Shown in pieces: positions 44,101 to 50,886 of a stretch of 64,000 nt of DNA (its first letter is position 1; each line of letters starts with the position of its first letter). The stretch covers positions 1 to 64,000 of the forward strand of contig NZ_JALPVL010000004.1 of NCBI RefSeq assembly GCF_023544465.1, given 5' to 3'. The position numbers and the translations under genes are program-made. The notes beneath the pieces are model-generated. The model searched no databases and had not been told where the DNA came from. It saw only the letters and a program-made list of their open reading frames with translations. This stretch comes from Paractinoplanes maris. GTDB lineage: Bacteria; Actinomycetota; Actinomycetes; Mycobacteriales; Micromonosporaceae.

Positions 44101-44495
44101 TCGGACTGACGGCTCTGCGGTTCAGGCTGACGGCTCTGCTGCTGTACGGGCTGACGGCTCTGCGGCTCGGACTGACGGCCGTAGACCGGCGCCGCACCAC
44201 GCCGCTGGTCACCCCGCTGCTCCGGCATCGACCCGGCCGCCCGATTCCACAACGGCTCCTCGCGACGAGGCTCAGCCGGCGGCGGATAGGCACGCGAGTC
44301 GCGCGACGGCTCGTACCGGGAAGGGGGTTGATCGGGGTCGGAGGCCTCGTAGACCGGCGTGTGCACAGCCTTGCGCCGCCCCGGATCGCCCGGGTATCGC
44401 TGGCCCGGCTGCTGCTCCCACTCCCAGGTGATCTCGTAGACCCAGGCCGGCTCGTCGCCCCAGCCGTCGCCGCCCAGGGAGCTCCAGCCGTTCAT
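38196..44495 (-). CDS. Giant low-complexity protein with TPR-like and WG-repeat C-terminus
   Basis: 2,099 residues from the ATG at 44495; a longer frame to 44552 is possible. The N-terminus is MNGWSSLGGDGWGDEPAWVY. Then come about 1,600 residues rich in Pro, Gln, Ser, Ala, Glu and Arg, with several repeat families: SRQPEPQ, 20-residue QPGHPQLAQPQ-type repeats, five-residue SAQPV repeats, and AVTTPAEARxAEADP. The last about 450 residues look folded: a TPR-like helical part (RARLLSLRAVASRLLRDLDP onward) and WG/KWG-type repeats (GWGVVDEHTRIVV, YGVVDRTGQLLVPPV, GLWGALDRRGEPLVELKY). There is no signal peptide. Its role is unknown, plausibly scaffolding. It is divergent from an ABC exporter operon. 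Confidence 0.88.
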   Translation of the reverse strand: MNGWSSLGGDGWGDEPAWVYEITWEWEQQPGQRYPGDPGRRKAVHTPVYEASDPDQPPSRYEPSRDSRAYPPPAEPRREEPLWNRAAGSMPEQRGDQRRGAAPVYGRQSEPQSRQPVQQQSRQPEPQSRQSEPQSRQPEPQSRQSESQSGGSYRDAVQFRETQKRDSGPRSAGNPPSVPVNPGPQSGRGSSAPVSPGTPVSPGVYGAPRPATGPNYGRRQAADEQRDDRRPVSPAAGVYGSARPAPADAFPARPGARPAPGQRDGRDDVPFDLRPAPPSRGTPAEARPAPQPTRVTPARPATPAPTYPNVPGQPARPVSAPAANLAVSGQEPSPVARPYSVPVQPGHPQPSSSQPSHAQPASSQSGQPQPSLSQPGHAQPVSSQPGRPQPALQPGHPQWAQSQAGLQQPAQSQSGLPQRTSSSSGQPQSAPSQPGRQQPAQSQPGLPQRTSSSSGQPQSAPSQPGRQQPAQPQSRHPQAGPSQPGHPQLAQPQSSHPQAGPSQPGHPQLAQPQSSHPQAGPSRPGHPQLAQPQSSHPQAGPSRPSHPQSAQPQSGHPQAGPPQPGRQQPTQSEVGHQPVPAHHQQPEHPWAAQGHSGYSQQGEAQPASSGRSEQVSEQSGYVRPKPEQSGHAQPTPEQYGFASAGRSGHADTPRDRAEHAFTPANWTEQAPAPADRSEQAGSSPGHGRPTSAQPADALQAAGRAGSLGHMQGLSRHTASHENQDRPVSAAPGTNSAPPATESDRPTTGGPAESYGDSQPARGEPAGEFWPEPVSPAAPQDADVVAPPYPVAEGRQKPVAGSISGSPESAPTSAIPTSSAGGSPAPTGSIWDAANRGEGAGQDPRPASAVPISSAAPAQPSEEEPHGLGWLLSQSGLGAVTPLPPPITHPIAEPPVAQPVVIEPIGEPVPTAPVSGGSAFDQPTSGGSAFDQPTSGGPAVDQPVSAQPATDHRSAAQPAATRPDSIEPAAAGPVSAQPVSAQPSGAQPSGAQPAGVGPVDAQPATLPAALSPVVQPVSAQPGAVAPDDSQYFAARPVSAWPVAGRAVDSPSVTARPVSPPPMPTGFVPAGAEALPAIEHAHDEPAAAQTSAVPLAEDVRPVSGAPVDQDWFFPSGALPIVVPRGPGNPEAPTGELDRTAAATDAEIDPQAEAPHYADLPYADYDEPIAVQPIVTQRAPSEPIAERTADSDTASERHSPTMPTSAQPVSAPGNPTSPVSAQPMSAQPVSAQPVSAQPVSAQPVSAQPVSAQPVPAEPVSAQPVSAQPTSGQPWSAGTNTAGPRSAQPDHADATGFPEPVSEQQASAQPSPRSPRAAEPEVAAHGLAGDGFASGHWGAAEPAAEATSQGRPGPGEMPVSGDDGYGPDGRVSSDGADFGYGDDDAIEVELIEFEPVIVPAGGAFDEDDIVDAELIEDPVAELEAPSAPHALTAGPLAPSQEGIKKVDWEQDAEIVEDSEPTIEGSTPDAVTAEGLEPIAGERPAYVVAPADGLGADAVDEPAAVTTPAEARDTEADPANQPPAVTTPAEAHEAEADPVDQPAAAATPAEAREAEANPVDRPAAVTSPAGTRDAEADAADEPADIAATAEAREADVAAPAESDVAPVEGDVEDGTRDGGADGGHGAARDESADAGDGGGGSGGSTGSVGGDSPSYEKEAQPIRQQREQRADPRNRRTDPEQILAAYPVTFDPRTLREQIEDDEPMWVVIDRLTDKLEYAERDADRARLLSLRAVASRLLRDLDPALEDANAALVHAEAAGDLARTATVRARLAHVLQWRGDYAAADRVYAEADSAELPARLRAEIRELAGRSAFEQGRYLEAVNHLEGALDLRKGADPDLVERIELALDTITGRASDGWGPYPRSADEILGRPKPARPLRDESSGLFGYPDLLPARFAQAQPFADGVAWVRRPEAPAWELIDESGALLIDASSGYRAAGRFAEGLAWVSRDDAGGWHAVDKQNRVIVPGGFEDARPFHNGLALVRRGGWGVVDEHTRIVVQPHYHAFATMLASGEPVDGFTEEGLAVVDAGEVYGVVDRTGQLLVPPVHAALLIHPAAFLVADKFGLWGALDRRGEPLVELKYRERADVLDEIDKLIKDNRPVL
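42811..43100 (-). repeat. 60-bp in-frame tandem repeat, about four copies
   Basis: From 42841 to 43080 four consecutive 60-base units differ at only a few positions, with partial units on both sides. Each encodes 20 residues of the QPGHPQLAQPQSSHPQAGPS type in the giant protein. Two about 84-base units follow at about 43106-43276. Confidence 0.95.
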
Positions 44496-44654
44496 CGGGC
44501 ACCCACAGTCAGGCCCGGTGATGGGTGGCGCTCCGTCACGGCGAACTTCCACTTCTGGTCGAAAATGCGCGGTGGTCGTCGGGAGACCCGGGTAGAGTCG
44601 CCCGGCTCCACCGCTGGGGCTGGTAACGGGAGTTTAGGGGAGGAGATTAACGGC

Positions 44655-45515
44655 GTGGACGCGCTTGACGCCAGCGTGCCGGCGATCTCTCCCAGTCGTC
44701 CGTTTCGCGCCTCCGTCGTCACTTTCCGTGCCTTGGTCGGGTCGGGTTTCCGCCGGTACGCGACCTATCGCCAGGCCACCGTGGCCGGGACGTTCACCAA
44801 CATAGTCTTCGGCTTTCTTCGCTGCTACGTGCTGTTGGCCGTGGCCGCCGGCACAGCGGGCGCGATGGCCGGCGGATACGACGCCCGGCAGCTGGCGACC
44901 TTCGTCTGGGTGGGCCAAGGGTTACTCAATGTAGTGGGCATCTGGGGCTGGGCCGACCTGTCCGAGCGGATCCGGACCGGTGACATCGTGGCCGACCTGG
45001 TACGCCCGGTCTCCCCGGTGACCGCCTATCTGGCCGCTGACCTGGGCCGCGGCGCCCACGCCCTGCTCACCCGGGTGGCCCCGCCGGTGCTGGTCGGTGC
45101 CCTGTTCTTCCCGATGGCCACGCCGTCGCGCTGGCAGACCGTGCCGCTTTTCGCAGCTTCTGTGCTCCTGGCCGTCGTCGGCTCGTTCGGCTGCCGCTAC
45201 CTGGTCAACGCCACCGCCTACTGGCTGGCCGACGCCCGGGGCCCGCTGGCCTTCTGGACGCTCGGTTCGGGCGTGCTGGCCGGCCTCTATTTCCCGCTGC
45301 GCCTGCTGCCGGACTGGCTGGCCGTCACGCTCTGGGTGGCCACCCCGCTGCCGGGTCTGTTGCAGACGCCGCTCGACGTGCTGATCGAGCGTGACCCGCC
45401 CGCTTTGCAGGCGGGGCTGGTGGCGCTGCAGGCAGTCTGGGCCGTGATCATGCTCGCGCTGGCCGGCTGGGTGCAGCGCCGCGCCGAGCGCAAGCTGGTG
45501 GTGCAGGGTGGGTGA
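44655..45515 (+). CDS. ABC-2-type transporter permease, subunit 1
   Basis: 286 residues from a GTG with GGGGAGGAG upstream. There are six hydrophobic segments after a soluble N-terminus. FRRYATYRQATVAGTFTNIVFGFLR and GWADLSERIRTGDIVADLVRPVSP match the DUF990-type ABC-2 permeases. With the two following genes, which overlap by 8 and 4 bases, it forms a complete exporter of two permeases and one ATPase. The substrate is unknown; relatives are annotated as drug or viologen exporters. It starts about 160 bases from the divergent giant-protein gene. Confidence 0.9.
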   Translation: MDALDASVPAISPSRPFRASVVTFRALVGSGFRRYATYRQATVAGTFTNIVFGFLRCYVLLAVAAGTAGAMAGGYDARQLATFVWVGQGLLNVVGIWGWADLSERIRTGDIVADLVRPVSPVTAYLAADLGRGAHALLTRVAPPVLVGALFFPMATPSRWQTVPLFAASVLLAVVGSFGCRYLVNATAYWLADARGPLAFWTLGSGVLAGLYFPLRLLPDWLAVTLWVATPLPGLLQTPLDVLIERDPPALQAGLVALQAVWAVIMLALAGWVQRRAERKLVVQGG

Positions 45516-46308
45516 GCTGCGGGCGTACGCGGCGTTGTTCGGCGGGCGGCTGCGCTCGGCCACCGCGTACCGGACGTCGTTCGCGGTCGAGCTGGTGAGC
45601 AACGCGGCCGGCACCGCGATCGACGTGGCCACCGTCTTCGTGCTCTACCGCGCGGCCTCGGTGATCGGCGGCTTCACGCTCGACGAGGCGCTGATGATGA
45701 CTGGCATCACCGCGTTCGCCTTCGTCCTGGCCGACCTCACCGTCGGCAACATCGACCAGCTCGAGACGTACGTGCGGACCGGGCGGCTGGACGCGGTGCT
45801 GGTGCGCCCGCTGGCCGTGCTTCCCCAGCTCATGCTGGCCGACCTGCCGCTGCGCAAGCTGATGCGGCTGGCCGTCGGGCTCAGCGTGCTCGGGATCGCA
45901 CTCGGCCGCAACGACATCGACTGGACCCCGGGCCGGGCCCTGCTGCTGGTCACGGCGCCGATCAGCGGGGCCGTCTTCTTCGGGGCGATCTTCGTGATGA
46001 GTGCCGCCACCGCGTTCTGGTGGGTCGATTCCGGCAAGCTCGGGCACGGCTTCACGTACGGCGGTCGCGACTTCACCTCGTACCCCATCACGGTCTACGG
46101 CTCGTGGTTCCGCACCCTGTTCGCGTACGCGCTGGGTTTTGGATTTGTCAGCTATCAACCGGCGCTCACCCTGCTCGGCCGGGCCGACCCGCTCGGGCTG
46201 CCGGACTGGTCGGGCTATCTGTCGCCGCTGGTGGCGCTGGTCGCCGTGGGCGTCGCGGCGGTCGTCTGGAGGTTGGGCGTGCGGCACTACCGGAGCACCG
46301 GCTCATGA
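45508..46308 (+). CDS. ABC-2-type transporter permease, subunit 2
   Basis: 266 residues from a GTG inside the end of the previous gene. Six hydrophobic segments; RTSFAVELVSNAAGTAIDVATVFVLY and GNIDQLETYVRTGRLDAVLVRPL mirror the corresponding positions of subunit 1 (the RTG-D--L-RP motif), so the two permeases are distant paralogues forming a heterodimer. The stop overlaps the ATPase start (ATGA). Confidence 0.9.
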   Translation: MGELRAYAALFGGRLRSATAYRTSFAVELVSNAAGTAIDVATVFVLYRAASVIGGFTLDEALMMTGITAFAFVLADLTVGNIDQLETYVRTGRLDAVLVRPLAVLPQLMLADLPLRKLMRLAVGLSVLGIALGRNDIDWTPGRALLLVTAPISGAVFFGAIFVMSAATAFWWVDSGKLGHGFTYGGRDFTSYPITVYGSWFRTLFAYALGFGFVSYQPALTLLGRADPLGLPDWSGYLSPLVALVAVGVAAVVWRLGVRHYRSTGS

Positions 46309-47255
46309 TCGAGATGCGTCAGCTGCGCAAGACCTTCACCGTACGGGTCAAAGCAGGCCGCCTCCGCCGGGAGAAACGCCTGGTCGAAGCGGTCGACGGG
46401 ATCAGCCTGTCGATCGGCCGGGGCGAGATGGTCGGCTACATCGGGCCGAACGGGGCCGGCAAGTCGACCACGCTGAAGATGCTGACCGGTGTGCTGACAC
46501 CGACCAGCGGCGAGGTGTCGGTCTGTGGCCTGCAGCCGGTGCCGCAACGCACCCGGCTGGCCCTGCGGATCGGTGTCGTCTTCGGGCAGCGCTCGCAACT
46601 GTGGTGGGACCTGCCCCTGCGCGAGTCGTTCCGGCTGCTCCGGGCGGTCTACCGGGTGCCCGCGGGCGAGCACGAGGCCCGGTTGCGCCGCTGCCGCGAC
46701 CTGCTTGACCTCGACGGGTTCCTCGACATTCCGGTACGGCAGTTGTCGCTCGGCCAGCGGATGCGTGGCGAGCTGACGGCGGCGCTGCTGCACGGGCCCG
46801 AGGTGCTGTTCCTGGACGAGCCGACGATCGGGCTCGACGTGGTCAGCAAGCAGGCGGTGCGCTCGTTCCTGGGCGAGCTGGGGCGCACCGGCGACGTGAC
46901 GCTGGTGCTGACCACGCACGACCTGGCCGACATCGAACGGCTCTGCCACCGCCTGGTGGTGATCGACCACGGCCGGGTCGTGCACGACGGCACGATCGAG
47001 CAGTTGCACTCCCGCTACGGTTCGCGCCGCCGGCTGGTGGCCGACCTGGACACCCCGCTCCCACCCGGCTTCACCCTGCCCGGGACGACCATGGCCGCCA
47101 CCGAGGCCGACGGCCACCGCGTCACCTTCACCCTGGAGTCGATCACCGCCGGGGCCGCGGTCGCCGCCTTGGTCAGCGCGGCTCAGGTGCGTGATCTGTC
47201 GGTCGTCGAGCCCGACATCGAGGACGTGGTGGCCCGCCTCTACACCGACGGGTGA
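46305..47255 (+). CDS. ABC transporter ATP-binding protein
   Basis: 316 residues. Walker A GPNGAGKST (about 48-56), Q-loop GVVFGQRSQLWWDLP, ABC signature LSLGQRMRGELTAALLH, Walker B EVLFLDEPTIGLD, and the H-loop TTHD are all present. The C-terminal about 80 residues form an extra domain as in drug-exporter (DrrA-type) ATPases. It powers the two overlapping permeases. Confidence 0.95.
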   Translation: MIEMRQLRKTFTVRVKAGRLRREKRLVEAVDGISLSIGRGEMVGYIGPNGAGKSTTLKMLTGVLTPTSGEVSVCGLQPVPQRTRLALRIGVVFGQRSQLWWDLPLRESFRLLRAVYRVPAGEHEARLRRCRDLLDLDGFLDIPVRQLSLGQRMRGELTAALLHGPEVLFLDEPTIGLDVVSKQAVRSFLGELGRTGDVTLVLTTHDLADIERLCHRLVVIDHGRVVHDGTIEQLHSRYGSRRRLVADLDTPLPPGFTLPGTTMAATEADGHRVTFTLESITAGAAVAALVSAAQVRDLSVVEPDIEDVVARLYTDG

Positions 47256-47276
47256 CGGCTTTCGCCGCCGCTCGGG

Positions 47277-47831
47277 TCAGCGGTGTTCCATGACGAGGAC
47301 GGCCCAGGCGGGCTCGAGCGCCTCGTAGTGGTGCGGGACGTCGCCGGGGAACGTGATGTAGTCGCCCGGGCCGAGTTCGATGGTGTCGCCGTCGGGGCCG
47401 GTGCGGAGGCGACCGGCGCCGACGATGATGTGCTCGACACTGCCGGGGATGTGGGCGGCGGCGTCGCGGGCCTGGCCGGGCTCGAGCTCCATCACATAGA
47501 TGTCGCGCCGGGTGTGCGAGGAGCCGGCGGCCAGCAGCGTCGCCACAAAATCGGCCTCGTCGGCCCGCAGGCGGGGGCCTTCACCGGCTCGGATCACCCG
47601 CACCTGGGTCTCGAGCGGCTCGACCAGCCGGCTGAACGGCACCCCCAGCGCCACACCGAGCGACCAGAGCGTCTCGATGCTCGGGTTGCCGGTGCCCGCT
47701 TCCAGCTGCGACAGCGTCGACTTGGCCAGACCGGCTCGGCGGGCCAGCTCGGCCAGCGAGATCCCGGCCCGCTCGCGCTCGCGGCGCAGGGCGGCGGCGA
47801 TCGTGGCGAGCGGGGGCGCCGGTTGCTGCAT
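47277..47831 (-). CDS. XRE-family regulator with cupin domain
   Basis: 184 residues from the ATG at 47831 (GGAG upstream). HTH at about 10-62 (AGISLAELARRAGLAKSTLSQLE); cupin ligand-binding domain at about 100-184 (VEHIIVGAGRL, GPGDYITFPGDVPHHYEAL). It is divergent from azlC with a shared 66-base intergenic region containing an inverted repeat, so it very probably controls azlCD and itself in response to an amino acid or related small molecule. Confidence 0.92.
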   Translation of the reverse strand: MQQPAPPLATIAAALRRERERAGISLAELARRAGLAKSTLSQLEAGTGNPSIETLWSLGVALGVPFSRLVEPLETQVRVIRAGEGPRLRADEADFVATLLAAGSSHTRRDIYVMELEPGQARDAAAHIPGSVEHIIVGAGRLRTGPDGDTIELGPGDYITFPGDVPHHYEALEPAWAVLVMEHR

Positions 47832-47852
47832 GTTCGCTCCATCGATCAGATT

Positions 47853-47889
47853 GTTCGGTTTGACGAACGCGAGGGGCATCGTTCAGTAT
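47853..47889 (+). promoter_or_regulatory. azlC promoter with overlapping operator
   Basis: TTGACG (47860-47865) and CAGTAT (47884-47889) are spaced by 18 bases, and the start codon follows eight bases later, so azlC may be leaderless. A perfect 5-6-5 inverted repeat GTTCG-GTTTGA-CGAAC (47853-47868) covers the -35, fitting repression by the divergent XRE-cupin protein. Confidence 0.5.
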
Positions 47890-47897
47890 TTCAAACC

Positions 47898-48581
47898 ATG
47901 CGTACGATACAGCGAACGCATGGCTTCGACCGGTCGCAGCTCCGCGACGCCGCCGCCATCGCCGCGGCCATGATCGCGGTCGGCGCCTCGTTCGGTGCCA
48001 TCGCGATCGCCTACGGGCTGCCGGCCTGGGTGCCGTTCATGATGTCCACGGTCGTCTTCGCCGGGGGAGCGCAGTTCCTGGCCATCGGCCTGTTCGCGGC
48101 GGGCAACCCGTTCGCCGCCGTCTTCGCCGGCCTGCTGCTCAACGCCCGCCACATCCCGTTCGGCATGGCGATCGGCAGCACGATGGGCACCGGCTGGCGC
48201 CGCCTGCTCGGCAGCCACGTGATGACCGACGAGGTGGTGGCGTTCACGCTGGCCGAGGACGACCCCGTCCGGCGCCGGCGAACCTACTGGCTGATGGGCA
48301 TCACCCTGTTCACGTCGTGGAACGCCGGCACCCTGCTCGGCGTGCTGCTGGGCTCAGCGGTCGGCGACTACGAGGCGCTCGGGCTGGACGCGGCGTTCCC
48401 GGCCGCGCTGATCGCCCTGATCCTGCCCTCGCTGCGCGACAAGGCGACCCGCGTCGTCGCGCTCACCGGCACCGCCATCGCGGTAGCCGTCACCCCCGTA
48501 CTGCCCGCCGGCCTCCCCGTCCTGTGCGCACTGCTCGGCCTGCTCACCCTGATCCGCTTCGGCCGTGGCCGGGAGGCCTGA
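47898..48581 (+). CDS. azlC: AzlC-family branched-chain amino acid exporter, large subunit
   Basis: 227 residues with about five to six transmembrane helices. Family features are GASFGAIAIAYGLPAWVPFMMSTVVFAGGAQF near the N-terminus and LNARHIPFGMAIG. With AzlD it forms an amino-acid exporter. Its TGA overlaps an ATG (TGATG), but that ATG opens a 14-codon mini-ORF rather than azlD, because of a tandem duplication between the genes. Confidence 0.93.
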   Translation: MRTIQRTHGFDRSQLRDAAAIAAAMIAVGASFGAIAIAYGLPAWVPFMMSTVVFAGGAQFLAIGLFAAGNPFAAVFAGLLLNARHIPFGMAIGSTMGTGWRRLLGSHVMTDEVVAFTLAEDDPVRRRRTYWLMGITLFTSWNAGTLLGVLLGSAVGDYEALGLDAAFPAALIALILPSLRDKATRVVALTGTAIAVAVTPVLPAGLPVLCALLGLLTLIRFGRGREA

Positions 48582-48625
48582 TGCTGCTCACCCGGACTCA
48601 CTCCGGCCGTTACCGGGAGGCCTGA
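48581..48625 (+). CDS. Mini-ORF 1 in duplicated azlC/azlD junction (14 aa)
   Basis: It encodes MLLTRTHSGRYREA. The ATG overlaps the azlC stop and the TGA overlaps the next ATG at 48625, each as TGATG, with GGGAGG ribosome sites before each start. It is a copy of the azlC-end/azlD-start junction, not a conserved gene. It may be translated simply because ribosomes are handed on. Confidence 0.5.
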   Translation: MLLTRTHSGRYREA

Positions 48626-48714
48626 TGCTGCTCACCCGGACCCATTCCCGGCCGTGGCCGGGAGGCCTGATGCTGCTCACCCCGACCCACTCCGGCCATC
48701 GTCAGGAGGCCTGA
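48625..48714 (+). CDS. Mini-ORF 2 in duplicated azlC/azlD junction (29 aa)
   Basis: It begins MLLTRTHSRPWPGGLMLLTP and ends at the TGA overlapping the azlD ATG (TGATG). It spans two repeat units, because the 45-base spacing there keeps the third ATG in frame. It preserves translational coupling from azlC to azlD. A protein function is unlikely. Confidence 0.5.
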   Translation: MLLTRTHSRPWPGGLMLLTPTHSGHRQEA

Positions 48715-49022
48715 TGCTGTTCGCCGCGATCCTCGTCCTGGGCATCGGCACCTACACGATGCGCCTCGGCGGCGTCCTGCTGCGCGAGCGCCTCACACTG
48801 TCGCCCGCCCTGCAGCGTCTGCTCCCGATGGCCGCCGCCGCCCTGCTGGCCGCGCTGGCCGGCACCGCCACCCTGATGGCCGGCAGCGGCTTCGCCGGCA
48901 TTGCCCGACCCGCCGGCGTAGCTGTCGGAGCCCTGCTGGCCTGGCGCCGCGCTCCCTTCGTCGTCGTGGTCATCGCCGCCGCCGCAGTGGCCGCCCTGCT
49001 CCGCCTGGCCGGCGTCGACTGA
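48714..49022 (+). CDS. azlD: AzlD-family exporter small subunit
   Basis: 102 residues, four hydrophobic segments. The N-terminal MLFAAILVLGIGTYTMRLGG and the mid segment RLLPMAAAALLAALAGTA are typical of AzlD. It works with AzlC. The ATG follows AGGAGGCC. The last codons (RLAGVD) are part of a degenerate tandem repeat that continues past the stop toward the convergent lipoprotein gene. Confidence 0.92.
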   Translation: MLFAAILVLGIGTYTMRLGGVLLRERLTLSPALQRLLPMAAAALLAALAGTATLMAGSGFAGIARPAGVAVGALLAWRRAPFVVVVIAAAAVAALLRLAGVD

Positions 49023-49158
49023 CCGGCCCGCCCGGCAGCCCGCCTTGCTCCGCCTGGCCGGTGCCGACTGACCGGCCCGGCGAGCAGCCCGCCTGCTCGC
49101 CTGGCCGGCGTCGACAGCCCGGCCAACAGCCCGGCCCGCTTCGCCTGGCCGGCGTCGG
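49001..49158. repeat. Tandem copies of the azlD 3' end
   Basis: CGCCTGGCCGGCGTCGACTG-like units recur near 49003, 49050, 49100 and 49141, at 41-50-base spacing, with decay. The last copy runs into the end of the convergent lipoprotein gene, whose C-terminus (LLAG) is encoded in it. Confidence 0.85.
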
Positions 49159-49920
49159 CTACCCGGCCAACAGCCGGCGCATGCTGTCCGGCACCTCGGC
49201 GACCTCGGCCGCGGCGGGCTGGGCCACCTTGACGGCTTGGCCGAAGCCGGAGAACTCGGCCGTGCTCGCATAGGTCGGCAACGTGACCGTCAACGACGTC
49301 AGATAGCCCTGCCCGTCCACCGACGCCTCATAGGGCACGGACTGGATCACGCCGCCGGTACCCTCGAGCTGCTCGGCCGTCGCCGGCAGCAGACCCCGCG
49401 ACTCCCCGGCCGGCGCCTCGGTGAGGTCGAGCTTCCCGGTGTACGTGCCCTCAGCCGTACGCGTCGCGGCAGTCATCGCCGCGGAGAGGCCCTTGAGCCC
49501 GGCCGGGTCGAACGGGTCGCCCAGATGCACCAGGGACGCCGAGGCGAACTCCGAGACCGGGAACCGGATGTATTTCGTCGGGTCCAGATTGGGCAGATAA
49601 GTCTTGCCGAGTGTCATCCACGCGTCGTCGCCGACCACCCGCACCAATGCCTTCGTGGTCTCTCCGTCGACGCTCGTCGTGGTGGTCAGAGCCAGCGCCC
49701 GACCGGCCGGGTCGACGTCCCCGATCACCTTCACGCCGGATGCACCCAGGGTCACATGCGAGGGCGCTCCGGCGGTCTTGACCGCTGCCGCCCGGACCTG
49801 AGCAAGCGGGTCGGCGGCGGCGGGCGGCTCCGATTTGGCATCACCACCCGGGTCGCAGCCCGCCACCGCGACCGCCGCCACCAGCAGCACCCCGACCAGC
49901 ATTACTTTTCTGCGAATCAT
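49159..49920 (-). CDS. Putative lipoprotein
   Basis: 253 residues. Signal peptide MIRRKVMLVGVLLVAAVAVA then Cys (lipobox VAGC), followed by an Asp/Gly/Pro-rich linker. The mature domain is beta-rich, with TTTTSVDGETTKALVRVVGDD resembling LppX/LprG-like or LolA-like lipoproteins that carry lipids, but the match is by pattern only. The ATG at 49920 is the start; upstream in-frame sequence lacks features. Location: outer face of the membrane. Confidence 0.82.
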   Translation of the reverse strand: MIRRKVMLVGVLLVAAVAVAGCDPGGDAKSEPPAAADPLAQVRAAAVKTAGAPSHVTLGASGVKVIGDVDPAGRALALTTTTSVDGETTKALVRVVGDDAWMTLGKTYLPNLDPTKYIRFPVSEFASASLVHLGDPFDPAGLKGLSAAMTAATRTAEGTYTGKLDLTEAPAGESRGLLPATAEQLEGTGGVIQSVPYEASVDGQGYLTSLTVTLPTYASTAEFSGFGQAVKVAQPAAAEVAEVPDSMRRLLAG

Positions 49921-50053
49921 GGCCGTACCCCCGTGTTCCTCGAAGAGCGGGAGCAGACTACCGACTTCCAGCGAGAACCGATTTTCGCCTGTGGACAAAG
50001 CCGCCGCGTGCACAATCTGCTGTGGACAACGAGCCGAGGTGAGCGGGAACAGG

Positions 50054-50839
50054 TCAGCGACGGGCCAGCCAGACAGTGCGCTCGGTCCGGATGCTCAGGT
50101 CGGTGCGGGCGGGGAGCTCAGCCACAACCTTCTCCACGGCGGCCAGATCCGACGGCGACAGACGGTCCTCGAGCATGTGCCGGCTGCGGAACAGGGAGAC
50201 CTCGGCGTAGCGGTTAGCGGCCGGCGGCAACGGCGGCTGCAGGTCGATGTCGAAGCGCCGCTCGGTGACGGCCGTGAAACCGGCCTGGGTGATGCGGTCG
50301 CCCCAGTTCTCATGCATGTGGAGGCCGGCCTCATGACGGCGCTTGGCCGCCTCCTCGTGGACCAGTTGCTCGACGGCCTCGTCGGCGGTGCCGGTCAGGA
50401 AGCGGGGGAACGAGTCGAGCTCGGCGATCACCAGCAGGCCGCCGGGGCTCAGGGCGGCGTGGGCCGAGGCAAGCGCGCGGGCCGGGTCGGCCATGTGGTG
50501 CATCGAGGCGGCGGCCCAGATCACGTCGACCGGGCCGAAGTCGGGCCACGGCTGGTCGAGATCGGCTTCGACGGTGCCGATGCGGTCGGTCAGGCCGGCG
50601 GATTCGGCCCCGGACCGTACGTGAGCCAGCATCTCGGGGGAGACGTCGACCGCGGTGACGCGGGCACCGGGCAGCTCCCGGGCCAGGGCGAGGGAGCCGG
50701 TGCCGCTGCCGGCGCCCAGGTCGACCACCCGGGGGTGGTCGGCGGCCTCGCGGCCGACCCAGGTGATCAGGTCGTGGTGATAGTCGTGCAGGACCTCGGC
50801 GTCCAGGTCGAGCAGTTCGATGAAGTGGTCGTGAGCCAT
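50054..50839 (-). CDS. Class I SAM-dependent methyltransferase
   Basis: 261 residues. Motif I VVDLGAGSGTGSLALA (about 38-53), acidic motif II VTAVDVSPEMLAH, and motif IV VDVIWAAASMHHMADP are clear. The substrate is unknown. It starts 48 bases from the divergent XRE-cupin gene, suggesting local regulation by that protein. Confidence 0.9.
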   Translation of the reverse strand: MAHDHFIELLDLDAEVLHDYHHDLITWVGREAADHPRVVDLGAGSGTGSLALARELPGARVTAVDVSPEMLAHVRSGAESAGLTDRIGTVEADLDQPWPDFGPVDVIWAAASMHHMADPARALASAHAALSPGGLLVIAELDSFPRFLTGTADEAVEQLVHEEAAKRRHEAGLHMHENWGDRITQAGFTAVTERRFDIDLQPPLPPAANRYAEVSLFRSRHMLEDRLSPSDLAAVEKVVAELPARTDLSIRTERTVWLARR

Positions 50840-50886
50840 GCCTCGACGCTAGCCTTGGCTTGCCGAAATCGCATAGCATCTTGCGT

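Larger units (their letters stand above)
48581..48716 (+). repeat. Tandem repeat of the azlC/azlD junction, period 44-45 bp
   Basis: Four ATGCTG starts at 48581, 48625, 48670 and 48714, each preceded by a GGAGGCCTG block and followed in the first three copies by CTCACCC. The units are nearly identical. Only the last ATG opens azlD. Confidence 0.95.
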
